From assembly GCF_014207935.1 (NCBI RefSeq), contig NZ_JACHLL010000008.1, forward strand, positions 1 through 64,000: a stretch of 64,000 bases of DNA. The letters run 5' to 3'. Both the position numbers and the translations under genes were made by a program. Below are positions 8,801 through 16,636 of the stretch, piece by piece. The stretch's first letter is position 1, and every line of letters starts with the position of its first letter. The notes under the pieces are model-generated. The model saw nothing but the letters and a program-made list of their open reading frames with translations. It ran no database searches and had not been told where the DNA came from. The stretch comes from Pseudomonas fluvialis. GTDB taxonomy: Bacteria > Pseudomonadota > Gammaproteobacteria > Pseudomonadales > Pseudomonadaceae.

Positions 8801-10008
8801 TGCGTCACCTGTTTCTTGTTCTGCTGGGCTGGCCTTTACTGGGCTGGGCGCAGGCGCCTATCCAGCTGGCCGATGTCTGCCCGGCCGGCTTCGAGACTAG
8901 CGCCGAGAACACCTGCAAGCTGCACACGCGCTATGACCAGTACGATTCGCTCTACGAACGTGGCGTCGGTGGCCTGCAGACCGCATTGCCGGCCCATCGC
9001 GAAGGTTTCAGCCCGCAGCAGATCGATCTGGGCCGGCACCTGTTCTTCGACCCGGTGCTGTCGGGCGACCAGACCCAGTCCTGCGCCAGTTGTCACCATC
9101 CCAAGCTGGGCTTTGCCGATGGCCTGAAACGCAGCATCGGCGCCAATGGCGCGGAAAACCAGCGGGCGGCGCCGAGCCTGTGGAACATGGCTTTCCTCAC
9201 CCGTTTCTTCTGGGATGCCCGTTCGGGCTCGCTGGAAGAGCAGATGACCGGCCCGCTGTTTTCCCCGGTGGAGATGGCCGCCAGCCCCGAGCTGCTGCTG
9301 GAGCGGCTGAACGCCAGCGCCGAGTATCGCCGGCTCTTCGCCGAGGCTTACCCGAAGCAGGACGTGGTGACGCTGGATCAGCTCTACCTGTCGCTGGCGG
9401 CTTTCCAGACCTCGCTGATCTCGCTCAACAGCCCCTACGACCGCTACGCCCACGGCTCGCCCGATGCGCTCAATGCCCAGGAACTGGAAGGCTTCAACGT
9501 CTACCGCTCGTTTGTCGCGCGCTGCTCGGAATGTCATACGCCGCCGCTGTTCACCAACCAGCAGATCGCCGTGATCGGCGTGCCCGAGCCGGATGGCCGG
9601 CCGTTCGATCCGGGCGCCCAGGTTCCCTTCGACAACCCGGACTGGCGCGGTGGCTTCAAGGTGCCGTCGCTGCGCAACGTGGCGCAGACCGCGCCCTACA
9701 TGCATTCGGGCAGCTTCACCACGCTGCGCGACGCCGCCGAGTTCTACACCAAGGGCCGCGGTCACGCGCTGCCCGAGGAAGAGAAGGGCCGGGTCCAGCT
9801 GCACTGGCACATCTGGGAGCCCAAGCTGGCCGAGCACGAGCTCGACCGCCTGGTGGACTTCATGCGCGCCCTGACCGATGAATCCTTCACCCCGGCCATT
9901 CCGGCGCAGGTCCCATCCGGCCTGGCGCCAGTCGGTCGGGTTCCACCGGCCTTGCAGGCACGGATCGCTTCGACCACTCATAACAAGAACGAACCAACCG
10001 GAGAATAA
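8800..10008 (+). CDS. Diheme cytochrome c peroxidase / MauG-family protein
   Basis: A 402-residue periplasmic protein with a signal peptide (residues 1-18) and two haem c motifs, CASCH (95-99) and CSECH (242-246), in the bacterial cytochrome c peroxidase/MauG fold (IDLGRHLFFDPVLSGDQTQSCASCHHPKLGFADG at the first haem, with the key HLFFDP and SCASCH blocks). The family either reduces hydrogen peroxide or oxidises a protein or small substrate. There are about 75 residues before the first haem, somewhat more than in CcpA, including two cysteines near residues 27 and 38. The ATG overlaps the preceding stop codon, and the next gene starts one base after its stop. Whether it is a true peroxidase cannot be told from sequence. 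Confidence 0.85.
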   Translation: MRHLFLVLLGWPLLGWAQAPIQLADVCPAGFETSAENTCKLHTRYDQYDSLYERGVGGLQTALPAHREGFSPQQIDLGRHLFFDPVLSGDQTQSCASCHHPKLGFADGLKRSIGANGAENQRAAPSLWNMAFLTRFFWDARSGSLEEQMTGPLFSPVEMAASPELLLERLNASAEYRRLFAEAYPKQDVVTLDQLYLSLAAFQTSLISLNSPYDRYAHGSPDALNAQELEGFNVYRSFVARCSECHTPPLFTNQQIAVIGVPEPDGRPFDPGAQVPFDNPDWRGGFKVPSLRNVAQTAPYMHSGSFTTLRDAAEFYTKGRGHALPEEEKGRVQLHWHIWEPKLAEHELDRLVDFMRALTDESFTPAIPAQVPSGLAPVGRVPPALQARIASTTHNKNEPTGE

Positions 10009-10009
10009 A

Positions 10010-11554
10010 ATGGCCAAGAAACTGTTGAGCGTGGCGATTGCCGCCGCCTTGTTGGGAGGCGGCGTTTTCCTGGGAGCGCAGCTGGGCGGCGATAACAGCG
10101 CCACCATCGTCGGCGGCGCCGATCGCTACGCCAAGTCGGACAACAAGACCGCTGCGGTCGGTGCGCTGGCCAAGAGCGTGGGTGCCAGCGGCAAGGGCCA
10201 GGTCATCGAGGTCAAGGCGGGCGATTCCATCCAGGCCGCCGTGCGCGCCGCCAAGCCGGGCGATGTGATCCGCGTGTTCCCGGGCACCTACAAGGAAACC
10301 GTGTACATCGACAAGGACGACATCCTGATCACTGGCGTGATCGAGCAGGGTCAGTGGCCGATCATGGAAGGCGAGCGCAAGCTCAACGACGCCATTCTCT
10401 ACTCGGGCAACAACATCACCGTCGAGAACCTGCTGATCACCCACTACAAGGGCAACGCGATCATGGGCCAGGCGGGCAACAACTTCCTGATCCGCAACAA
10501 CCGCATCGTCGACACCGGCGTGTACGGCATCTTCCCGCAGCTGGGCAAGAACGGCCTGATCAGCAACAACATCGTCAGCGGTATCGAGGACGCGGCCATC
10601 TACGTCGGCATGAGCGACAACGTTCACGTCAACAACAACGAGGTCTACGCCAGCGTGGCCGGCATCGAGTTCGAGAACTCGCGCCACGGCGTGATCGAGA
10701 ACAACAAGGTCTACGACAACGCCGGCGGCATCCTCACCTTCATCACCCCGGGTCTGCCGATCAAGACCACTTTTGATCTGATCATCCGCAACAACTTCAT
10801 CACCGATAACAACCATGTGAACTTCGGCGCGCCGGGCTCCATGGTTTCCGGCGTGCCGTCCGGCACCGGCGTGGTGATCATGGCCGCCGACGAGGTGACC
10901 CTGGAGAACAACATCATCTCCGGCAACAAGAACGCCGCGATCATCATCACCGACCACGATAGCTTCCCGAACATCACCCGCGACCCGGAAACCGATCCGA
11001 AGTCGGACAAGGTGGCGATCCTCAACAACGTGATGTTTGGAAACGGCCATGAGCCGATCGACGAGATCAAGGCGCTCAAGGTGGCGACGCTGACCAGCGG
11101 CAACGTCGATATCGTCAACATCGGTAACAGCCGTGAGAGCTGCATCCTCAACCGCGAGCAGCATGTGACCATCGGCCTCAAGGACTATGGCACCTGTGGC
11201 TTTTCCACCACCGCCGACGTGGTCACCCGGCTGCTGCCGGAGCCGGTGCCGCCGCGCGAGATCACCGAGCTGGACAAGGGCAAGCTGACTTACTTCGGCG
11301 TGTGCACCGGCTGCCATGCCTATGGCATGCGCATGATCGGCCCGCCGGTGGAAACCATCCAGGCGCTGTACATGGACAACCCGCAGGGCATCGCCGAGTA
11401 CATCGCCAAGCCGGTGAAGAAGCGCGAGGACTACCCGGCCATGCCGGCGCAGGACTACCTGTCCGAGGCCGAACGCCTGGCCGTGGCCAAGTTCATGCTG
11501 GGCGTGGATAACCATGGAATTTTCCATGATCAGGCGCTGAACCAGAACCAATAA
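10010..11554 (+). CDS. Right-handed parallel beta-helix protein fused to a C-terminal c-type cytochrome domain
   Basis: A 514-residue exported protein. Residues 1-23 form a signal peptide or N-terminal anchor. Residues about 65-370 hold many PbH1-type rungs rich in Asn and Ile (ENNKVYDNAGGI, RNNFITDNN, ENNIISGNKNA), the pattern of NosD-like or pectate-lyase-like beta helices. The C-terminus carries a single haem motif, CTGCH at 432-436, with a candidate distal Met in YPAMPAQD, so it ends in a small cytochrome c. The start is one base after the peroxidase-like stop, preceded by GGAGA. A carbohydrate-binding or lyase helix with its own electron carrier is unusual, and I do not recognise a characterised function. 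A strong terminator ends the cassette. Confidence 0.8.
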   Translation: MAKKLLSVAIAAALLGGGVFLGAQLGGDNSATIVGGADRYAKSDNKTAAVGALAKSVGASGKGQVIEVKAGDSIQAAVRAAKPGDVIRVFPGTYKETVYIDKDDILITGVIEQGQWPIMEGERKLNDAILYSGNNITVENLLITHYKGNAIMGQAGNNFLIRNNRIVDTGVYGIFPQLGKNGLISNNIVSGIEDAAIYVGMSDNVHVNNNEVYASVAGIEFENSRHGVIENNKVYDNAGGILTFITPGLPIKTTFDLIIRNNFITDNNHVNFGAPGSMVSGVPSGTGVVIMAADEVTLENNIISGNKNAAIIITDHDSFPNITRDPETDPKSDKVAILNNVMFGNGHEPIDEIKALKVATLTSGNVDIVNIGNSRESCILNREQHVTIGLKDYGTCGFSTTADVVTRLLPEPVPPREITELDKGKLTYFGVCTGCHAYGMRMIGPPVETIQALYMDNPQGIAEYIAKPVKKREDYPAMPAQDYLSEAERLAVAKFMLGVDNHGIFHDQALNQNQ

Positions 11555-11572
11555 GCGCCGAGCATGAACAAG

Positions 11573-11598
11573 AACGGGGCCTGCGGGCCCCGTTTTGC
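11573..11598 (+). terminator. Rho-independent terminator after the cytochrome cassette
   Basis: A perfect 9-bp stem (aacggggcc, 11573-11581; ggccccgtt, 11586-11594) with a 4-base loop is followed by TT. It lies between convergent genes and may work in both directions. Confidence 0.88.
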
Positions 11599-11615
11599 AT
11601 TCCGCGGACTCGTGG

Positions 11616-12215
11616 TCAGTCGGCCTGGGCCAGCGCCTCGGCGACGAAGTCCAGGCGATCCTGGCCGAAGAACATCTCTCCGCCGACGAAGCAGGTCGGC
11701 GCGCCGAACACGCCGCGTTTGACGGCCTCCTCGGTGGCGGCCTTGAGCGCGGCCTTGACCTCGTCCTCGGCCACCCAGGCGGCGAAGGCCTGGGCATCCA
11801 GTCCGGCCTCGGTCAGCACCTCATTCACCACGGCGGGATCGGCCAGGTTGCGCTGCCGGGTCCAGAGCGCCTCAAACATCGCCCTCACATAGGTCTCGAA
11901 CTGCCCAGGCGCGCGAAGCTGGTAGGCGCACGCGCCGCGCATCAGCGTCAGGGTGTTGATCGGGAAGTTCGGGTTGAGCGAGAAGGCCACGCCATAGCGG
12001 CGGGCGAAGCGCTGGAAGTCGATCAGGGTGTAGCGGCCTTTGGCGGGCACGCTGATCGGCGAGGCGTTGCCGGTGGCCTGGAATACGCCGCCCAGCAGCA
12101 TGGGGCGAAAGCGCAGCTCGGCGCCGTGGCGGGCGCACAGGTCCGGCAGCTGAGTCCAGGCCAGGTAGCTGGCCGGGCTGCCGAAGTCGAAGAAGAATTC
12201 CACGGTCTTGCTCAT
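11616..12215 (-). CDS. 2-hydroxychromene-2-carboxylate isomerase-like (DsbA/kappa-GST fold) protein
   Basis: A 199-residue cytoplasmic protein beginning with the HCCA isomerase/kappa-class GST signature (FFFDFGSPASYLA, residues 7-19) and ending with GVFGAPTCFVGGEMFFGQDRL, a thioredoxin-like cis-Pro region. It lacks the CxxC of DsbA. HCCA isomerase acts in naphthalene degradation with glutathione, but many family members sit outside aromatic pathways. Here it follows an SDR gene by 34 bases on the same strand, and the pair is divergent from a TetR gene, so it is probably a TetR-controlled detoxification or reductive unit. The exact substrate is not predictable. Confidence 0.8.
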   Translation of the reverse strand: MSKTVEFFFDFGSPASYLAWTQLPDLCARHGAELRFRPMLLGGVFQATGNASPISVPAKGRYTLIDFQRFARRYGVAFSLNPNFPINTLTLMRGACAYQLRAPGQFETYVRAMFEALWTRQRNLADPAVVNEVLTEAGLDAQAFAAWVAEDEVKAALKAATEEAVKRGVFGAPTCFVGGEMFFGQDRLDFVAEALAQAD

Positions 12216-12249
12216 TGGTGCTGCTCCATTGCGAAAGGGGAAGGGCGGA

Positions 12250-12981
12250 TCACCATTTTTCCTGCCAGGGACGCAGGTCAAGCTCAAAGGTCCAGGCGTC
12301 GCGCGGCTGTGCGTGCAGGTGCCAGTAGTTGTCGGCGATATGCACGGGATCGAGGATGCCGTCCTGGTCTTTGCGCTTGTAGATGTCGGGGAAGGTGTCG
12401 CGGATGAAGGCGGTGTCGATGGCGCCGTCGACCACCACATGGCCGACATGGATGCCGCGTGGCCCCAGCTCACGCGCCATGCTCTGGGCCAGGGCGCGAA
12501 TGCCGTGCTTGGCCCCGGCAAAGGCGGCAAAGCCCGCCGCTCCGCGTAATCCTGCGGTGGCGCCGGTGAACAGGATGGTGCCGCGCTGGCGCGTGACCAT
12601 CCGTCGGGCCACGGCCTGGGCGGTGAGGAAGCCGGCGAAGCAGGCCATCTCCCAGATCTTGAAGTACTTGCGCGCGGTCTCGTCGAGGATGCTACAGGGC
12701 ACGTTGGCGCCGATGTTGAAAACGAATGCCTCGATGGGGCCGATGTCGCGCTCGATGGTTTCCACCAGCTCGGCGACGTCCTCTTCCTTGCGCGCATCCG
12801 AGGCGAAGCCGTGGGCCTGGCCGCCGGCGGCGATGATCTCGTCCACCAGCGGCTTGAGCTTGTCGGCACTGCGCCGGGTGACGCAGGCGATGTAGCCCTC
12901 GCGGGCAAAGCGTTTGGCGATGGCGCCGCCGGTGGCGTCGCCGGCTCCTATGACCAGCACGACTTTCTTGGATTCGGACAT
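12250..12981 (-). CDS. Atypical short-chain dehydrogenase/reductase lacking the catalytic tyrosine
   Basis: This 243-residue protein has an SDR Rossmann fold with the nucleotide-binding motif GAGDATG (residues 12-18). Where classical SDRs have NNAG, it has NIGA (89-92). In the active site, the usual YxxxK reads F154-A-G-A-K158, so tyrosine is replaced by phenylalanine. The serine normally 13 residues earlier is alanine, with threonines at 139 and 142. It may therefore bind NAD(P)H without normal SDR catalysis, or use another proton donor. It is the first gene of a minus-strand pair with the HCCA-isomerase-like gene and is divergent from a TetR regulator 98 bases away. Confidence 0.85.
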   Translation of the reverse strand: MSESKKVVLVIGAGDATGGAIAKRFAREGYIACVTRRSADKLKPLVDEIIAAGGQAHGFASDARKEEDVAELVETIERDIGPIEAFVFNIGANVPCSILDETARKYFKIWEMACFAGFLTAQAVARRMVTRQRGTILFTGATAGLRGAAGFAAFAGAKHGIRALAQSMARELGPRGIHVGHVVVDGAIDTAFIRDTFPDIYKRKDQDGILDPVHIADNYWHLHAQPRDAWTFELDLRPWQEKW

Positions 12982-13007
12982 GGCAGGCTCTCTGGGTGAT
13001 CAATAGA

Positions 13008-13033
13008 TTAAACGGTCGTTAGGTAAACGAACG
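13008..13033. promoter_or_regulatory. Candidate TetR operator between the SDR and TetR genes
   Basis: The divergent intergenic region contains AACG-GT-CGTT (13011-13020) overlapping CGTT-N5-AACG (13017-13029), followed by another AACG at 13030. The compound dyad lies about 27 bases from the SDR start codon and 50 bases from the TetR start codon, where a local repressor would be expected to bind. Assignment to this TetR is inference. Confidence 0.4.
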
Positions 13034-13079
13034 CTATGCTATGCTGCCGGCATCGTCAAGTGTCAGGAGCGGACAGGGC

Positions 13080-13655
13080 ATGCGCTACTCGGCCGAACAC
13101 AAGCAACAGACCCGCGAGAAGCTGCTGCACAGCAGCGGCGCGCTGGCCAAGGCCGGCGGCTTCGCCACCACCGGCGTCGACGGCCTGATGAAGGCCATCG
13201 GCCTGACTGGCGGCGCCTTCTACAGCCACTTCCCGTCGAAGAATGATCTGTTCAGCGAGATCGTCCGCCGCGAGCTGTCGCACAGCCCGATCGCCCTGCT
13301 GAGCCAGGCCGAAGGCGCCGGGCGCGACAAGCTGCAGCGTTGTCTGGAGCGCTACCTGAGCCTGGCACACCTGCACAACCCCGAGACGGGCTGCGCCATC
13401 CCGGCCCTCGGCGCGGAGATCGCCCGCGCCGAGCCCGCTGTGCGCGAGGAGGCCGAGCACTGGCTGTGCCAGATCCAACAGGCCTGGGCCGGGATTCTCG
13501 GTGACGGTGACGGTGAGCTGGCCTGGGCGCTGCTGGCCCAGTGCGTCGGCGCGCTGGTGGTGGCGCGCATGCTGGCCCGCGAGAGCGTGCAGGAGCAGGT
13601 GCTGGACGCCAGCCGCGCACTGGTCAACCGATTGCTGTCCGCGACGGCGGATTGA
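13080..13655 (+). CDS. TetR-family transcriptional regulator
   Basis: A 191-residue repressor with the TetR N-terminal helix-turn-helix (GVDGLMKAIGLTGGAFYSHF, residues 33-52) and a C-terminal TetR_C-like helical ligand domain. Upstream codons from 13041 are open, but ATG 13080 follows AGGAGCGGA at a usable distance and matches TetR N-termini. Divergent placement beside the SDR/HCCA-isomerase pair makes those its likely targets. The ligand is unknown. Electrophile- or quinone-responsive TetR proteins of this NemR/AcrR-like type often guard redox enzymes, which fits but is not proven. Confidence 0.88.
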   Translation: MRYSAEHKQQTREKLLHSSGALAKAGGFATTGVDGLMKAIGLTGGAFYSHFPSKNDLFSEIVRRELSHSPIALLSQAEGAGRDKLQRCLERYLSLAHLHNPETGCAIPALGAEIARAEPAVREEAEHWLCQIQQAWAGILGDGDGELAWALLAQCVGALVVARMLARESVQEQVLDASRALVNRLLSATAD

Positions 13656-13663
13656 TAACGCAA

Positions 13664-13691
13664 AACGGGACCCGCGGGTCCCGTTGTTGTT
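13664..13691. terminator. Bidirectional hairpin terminator
   Basis: A perfect 10-bp stem (aacgggaccc, 13664-13673; gggtcccgtt, 13676-13685) is followed on the plus strand by gttgttt. It lies between the convergent TetR and DUF3087 genes. Confidence 0.85.
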
Positions 13692-13704
13692 TCGCTGCAT
13701 CCCG

Positions 13705-14235
13705 TTAAACGGGGATCTGCCGCACCTGCGCCAACCACTCGGGCTCCAGGGTATCGAACTCGGTGGGTATACCGAGGGTTTCGAGCCGTGCCTTGTGCTG
13801 ATCGATCTCGTGCACCATTTGGCTTAGGGCGCTGGAGTTGCCGTCCAGCTGGTGCATCTGGGTCACACCCAGGTGGTAGAAGCGCTGCAGCCTGAGCGCG
13901 GCCGGATTCTCCGCAGCAACGCCCGCCGTCACATGGTGCATGACGTTGGTGATGCTCATCAGGCTGCGCTTCAGGCGCCAGCCATACACCGCCGGCGCCA
14001 TCCAGGGCAGTGCCCAGAGTTTGAAACGCACCAGGGTGATGGTCAGCAGTACGCCCAGCAATACGCCGCCCAGGTTAAGGCGGAAGTTGTCGCCGCCAGG
14101 CTGGCCGAACAGCTGCACGGCCAGGGTAGAGAACAGCATGGCCAGCAGGACGAAAACCGAGATGATGATCAGCGTGATGCGCCGGGTGTCGCGGCGGTAG
14201 GCTTCGGGATTCATCGGTTGCAGGGTGAAGGACAT
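13705..14235 (-). CDS. DUF3087 inner-membrane protein
   Basis: A 176-residue protein with two adjacent transmembrane segments near residues 20-43 and 52-72 and a soluble C-terminal region (HQLDGNSSALSQMVHEIDQHK). It resembles the pseudomonad DUF3087 family, whose function is unknown. It lies downstream of the class II DAHP synthase on the same strand but is separated from it by that gene's terminator, so it is probably transcribed on its own. Confidence 0.7.
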   Translation of the reverse strand: MSFTLQPMNPEAYRRDTRRITLIIISVFVLLAMLFSTLAVQLFGQPGGDNFRLNLGGVLLGVLLTITLVRFKLWALPWMAPAVYGWRLKRSLMSITNVMHHVTAGVAAENPAALRLQRFYHLGVTQMHQLDGNSSALSQMVHEIDQHKARLETLGIPTEFDTLEPEWLAQVRQIPV

Positions 14236-14263
14236 AGCCAGTAGCTCCGGTGATGCTTTCAGG

Positions 14264-14291
14264 AAAAAGGGAGCCGCTCGGCTCCCTTTTG
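14264..14291 (-). terminator. Terminator of the DAHP synthase gene
   Basis: A perfect 12-bp stem (aaaagggagccg, 14265-14276; cggctccctttt, 14279-14290) with a 2-base apex. Read on the minus strand it ends in a T run. It starts about 18 bases after the DAHP synthase stop codon. Confidence 0.9.
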
Positions 14292-14308
14292 CGTGCTGCT
14301 CAGGCGAC

Positions 14309-15655
14309 TCAGGCGCGCGCCTGTTTCAGCGTCTCGGCGATGAGGAAGGCCAGCTCCAGCGACTGGTCGGCGTTCATCCGCGGGTCGCAGTGGGTGTGGT
14401 AGCGATCCGACAGGCCATCCTCGGTGATCGGCCTGGCGCCGCCGATGCACTCGGTGACGTTCTGCCCGGTCATCTCGATGTGGATGCCGCCGGCCACCGT
14501 GCCCTCCGCGCGGTGGACCTGGAAGAACTGCTTCACCTCGCTGAGGATCTGTGCGAAGTCGCGGGTCTTGTAGCCGCTGCTGGCCTTGATGGTGTTGCCG
14601 TGCATCGGGTCGCTGCTCCACAGCACCTGACGTCCTTCATCGCGCACCTTGCGCAGCAGGCGCGGGAAGTGCTGCTCGACCTTGTCGGCGCCCATGCGCA
14701 CGATCAGGTTGAGGCGGCCTGGGTCGTTGTCCGGGTTGAGGCAGTCGATCAGGCGGATCAGCTCGTCCGGGTCCATGCTCGGGCCGACCTTGACCCCGAT
14801 GGGGTTCTCGATGCCGCGCATGAATTCGATATGGGCGCCATCCAGCTGACGGGTGCGGTCGCCGATCCACAGCATGTGCGCGGAGCAGTCGTACCAGCGG
14901 CCGGTCAGGCTGTCGCGGCGCACGAAGGCCTGTTCGTAGTTCAGCAGCAGCGCCTCGTGGGCGGTGAAGAAGCTGGTCTCGCGCACCTGCGGCTGGGCGT
15001 CCATGCCGCAGGCGCGCATGAAGGCCAGGGTTTCGTCGATGCGGTTGGCCAACTGGCTGTACTTCTCGCCAAGGGCCGAGTTACCGATGAAATCCAGGTT
15101 CCACTGGTGCACCTGGTGCAGGTCGGCGAAGCCGCCCTGGGCGAAGGCGCGCAGCAGGTTGAGGCTGGCGGTGGACTGGTGGTAGGCCTGCAGCAGGCGC
15201 TCCGGGTCCGGCACGCGGCTGGCGGCGTCGAAACCGATGCCGTTGACGATATCGCCGCGGTAGGCGGGCAGGGTCACGCCGTCGACGGTTTCGTCATTGG
15301 CCGAACGCGGCTTGGCGAACTGGCCGGCCATGCGCCCAACCTTGACCACCGGGCAGCCGGCGGCGAAGGTCATGACGATGGCCATCTGCAGCAGCACCTT
15401 GAAGGTGTCGCGGATCTTGGCGGCGGAGAACTCGGCAAAGCTCTCGGCACAGTCGCCACCCTGCAGCAGGAAGGCGCGACCCTGGGTGACCTCGGCAAAC
15501 TGGCGGCGCAGTTCGCGCGCTTCACCGGCAAATACCAGCGGCGGATAACCGGCCAGGGTCTGCTCGACCTGCGCCAGCTTGGCGCTGTCGGGGTACTGTG
15601 GTTGCTGCTGGATCGGCTTGCTTCTCCAGCTCTCGGGGCTCCAGGTTTGGCTCAT
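14309..15655 (-). CDS. Class II (plant-type) 3-deoxy-7-phosphoheptulonate synthase
   Basis: DAHP synthase condenses phosphoenolpyruvate with erythrose 4-phosphate, the first step of aromatic amino acid biosynthesis. The 448-residue protein matches the type II family (LLQGGDCAESF near residue 63, metal- and substrate-binding region RMAGQFAKPRS near 108, then MRGIENPIGVKVGPS and DPMHGNTI, ending in a HTHCDPRMNADQSLELAF block whose key residues are His, Cys and Asp). The length equals that of the short pseudomonad type II enzymes (the PA2843 type). A conspicuous hairpin lies in its leader at 15700-15730. I give no gene symbol because naming varies. Confidence 0.95.
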   Translation of the reverse strand: MSQTWSPESWRSKPIQQQPQYPDSAKLAQVEQTLAGYPPLVFAGEARELRRQFAEVTQGRAFLLQGGDCAESFAEFSAAKIRDTFKVLLQMAIVMTFAAGCPVVKVGRMAGQFAKPRSANDETVDGVTLPAYRGDIVNGIGFDAASRVPDPERLLQAYHQSTASLNLLRAFAQGGFADLHQVHQWNLDFIGNSALGEKYSQLANRIDETLAFMRACGMDAQPQVRETSFFTAHEALLLNYEQAFVRRDSLTGRWYDCSAHMLWIGDRTRQLDGAHIEFMRGIENPIGVKVGPSMDPDELIRLIDCLNPDNDPGRLNLIVRMGADKVEQHFPRLLRKVRDEGRQVLWSSDPMHGNTIKASSGYKTRDFAQILSEVKQFFQVHRAEGTVAGGIHIEMTGQNVTECIGGARPITEDGLSDRYHTHCDPRMNADQSLELAFLIAETLKQARA

Positions 15656-15699
15656 GTACGGCTCGATACGACGAATCAGGGAAAGTGAGCCGCATGTTA

Positions 15700-15730
15700 C
15701 CCGATCGTCCCTGGCAACGGGACGATCGGG
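15700..15730. other. Strong inverted repeat in the DAHP synthase leader
   Basis: A perfect 12-bp inverted repeat (cccgatcgtccc, 15700-15711; gggacgatcggg, 15719-15730) with a 7-base loop lies 45-75 bases upstream of the DAHP synthase start and 24 bases past the end of the solute-binding gene. There is no T tract on either side. It may be an operator, a leader hairpin or a factor-assisted terminator; the sequence does not decide. Confidence 0.7.
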
Positions 15731-15753
15731 GTCATTGCCAAAGCCAATCGGGC

Positions 15754-16548
15754 CTATTGGCGAGTAGTGCGCACCGGTAGCCAGCGATTGATGATGCGCT
15801 GCAGGGTGCCATCGGCCTGCATGGCGGCCAGTTCCTGGTCCAGGCGCTGACGTAGCGCCGGCTGCTGCTTGCTCACGGCCCAGGCCAGGCTCTCATCGGT
15901 CAGGGGACGGTGCAGGCTGAGCAGGCTGGCGTACTGGCGATCCTTGTCAACGTTCCAGCTGGTGACGGCATCGTGCACCACGCAGTCGACTTCGCCTTTC
16001 ATCAGCGCCTGCAGCGCGGGTTCCACCGAGTTGAAGGCCTTGAGGGTGGTCATGCCAGCGAATTTCTTGGCGAAGGCCGCGCCGGTGCTGTCGGCGACAT
16101 AGGCCAGGCGTACCTGCGGCTGGAGAATCTGCAGCGGGCTGCCGAATCGGGCGGCATCGGCGCTGCGGATGATCGCCATCTGGCCGAGCTTGAAGTAGGG
16201 CTGGGTGAAGTCGACCCTGGCCTGGCGTTCGGCGGTGACGCTGATGCCGGACATCAGCATGTCCACTTCACCGCGCTCCACGGCGTTGAACAGGCCACTC
16301 CAGGGGATGACCTTGAACTGAAACTGGTGGCCGGTGCGCTTGCCCAGCTCGGCGGCCAGATCGGCTTCGATGCCGCGTACCTGCCCTTCGCTCTTCAGGG
16401 TCAGTGGTGGGTAGTCGGCCGCCGTGCCGACGCGGATCACCTTGTTATCCAGCGCCGGTTTGGGCGTGGCCGGGTTGTCCGCGGCCTGAGTCAGTGATGC
16501 GGCAAACAGGCAGGCGCCGGCCAGAAGCAGTGAACGCATACGCAGCAT
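15754..16548 (-). CDS. Orphan family 3 extracellular solute-binding protein (amino acid type)
   Basis: A 264-residue periplasmic protein with a signal peptide (residues 1-22, cleavage after TQA) and the SBP_bac_3 fold (IRVGTAADYPPLT, GIEADLAAELG, DMLMSGISVTAERQARVDFTQPYF, with YFK following). It resembles polar amino acid binding proteins and the related cyclohexadienyl/arogenate dehydratases. It does not closely match PheC as I remember it. No permease or ATPase gene is adjacent. The start was chosen at ATG 16548 because AAGGA sits seven bases upstream and the signal peptide begins there. A link to the neighbouring DAHP synthase (aromatic metabolism) is possible but not shown. Confidence 0.8.
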   Translation of the reverse strand: MLRMRSLLLAGACLFAASLTQAADNPATPKPALDNKVIRVGTAADYPPLTLKSEGQVRGIEADLAAELGKRTGHQFQFKVIPWSGLFNAVERGEVDMLMSGISVTAERQARVDFTQPYFKLGQMAIIRSADAARFGSPLQILQPQVRLAYVADSTGAAFAKKFAGMTTLKAFNSVEPALQALMKGEVDCVVHDAVTSWNVDKDRQYASLLSLHRPLTDESLAWAVSKQQPALRQRLDQELAAMQADGTLQRIINRWLPVRTTRQ

Positions 16549-16636
16549 GGGCAAATCCTTGCTTGGTGTGGGGGCTTGAGCATGCCCCAGCGTACCTGGG
16601 TGCGCCAAGCAAGGTTTGCCGCAAAGTGTTGCAGCC

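Noticed and set aside
9887..11797. A 636-codon open frame on the minus strand across the beta-helix gene
   Set aside because: The frame is open only because of high G+C codon use in the plus-strand gene; its protein is low-complexity, rich in Val, Asp and His, without any recognisable family, and the plus-strand product has a signal peptide and haem motif.
14225..15688. A 487-codon open frame opposite the DAHP synthase gene
   Set aside because: Same reason: antisense of a strongly conserved enzyme, without motifs of its own.
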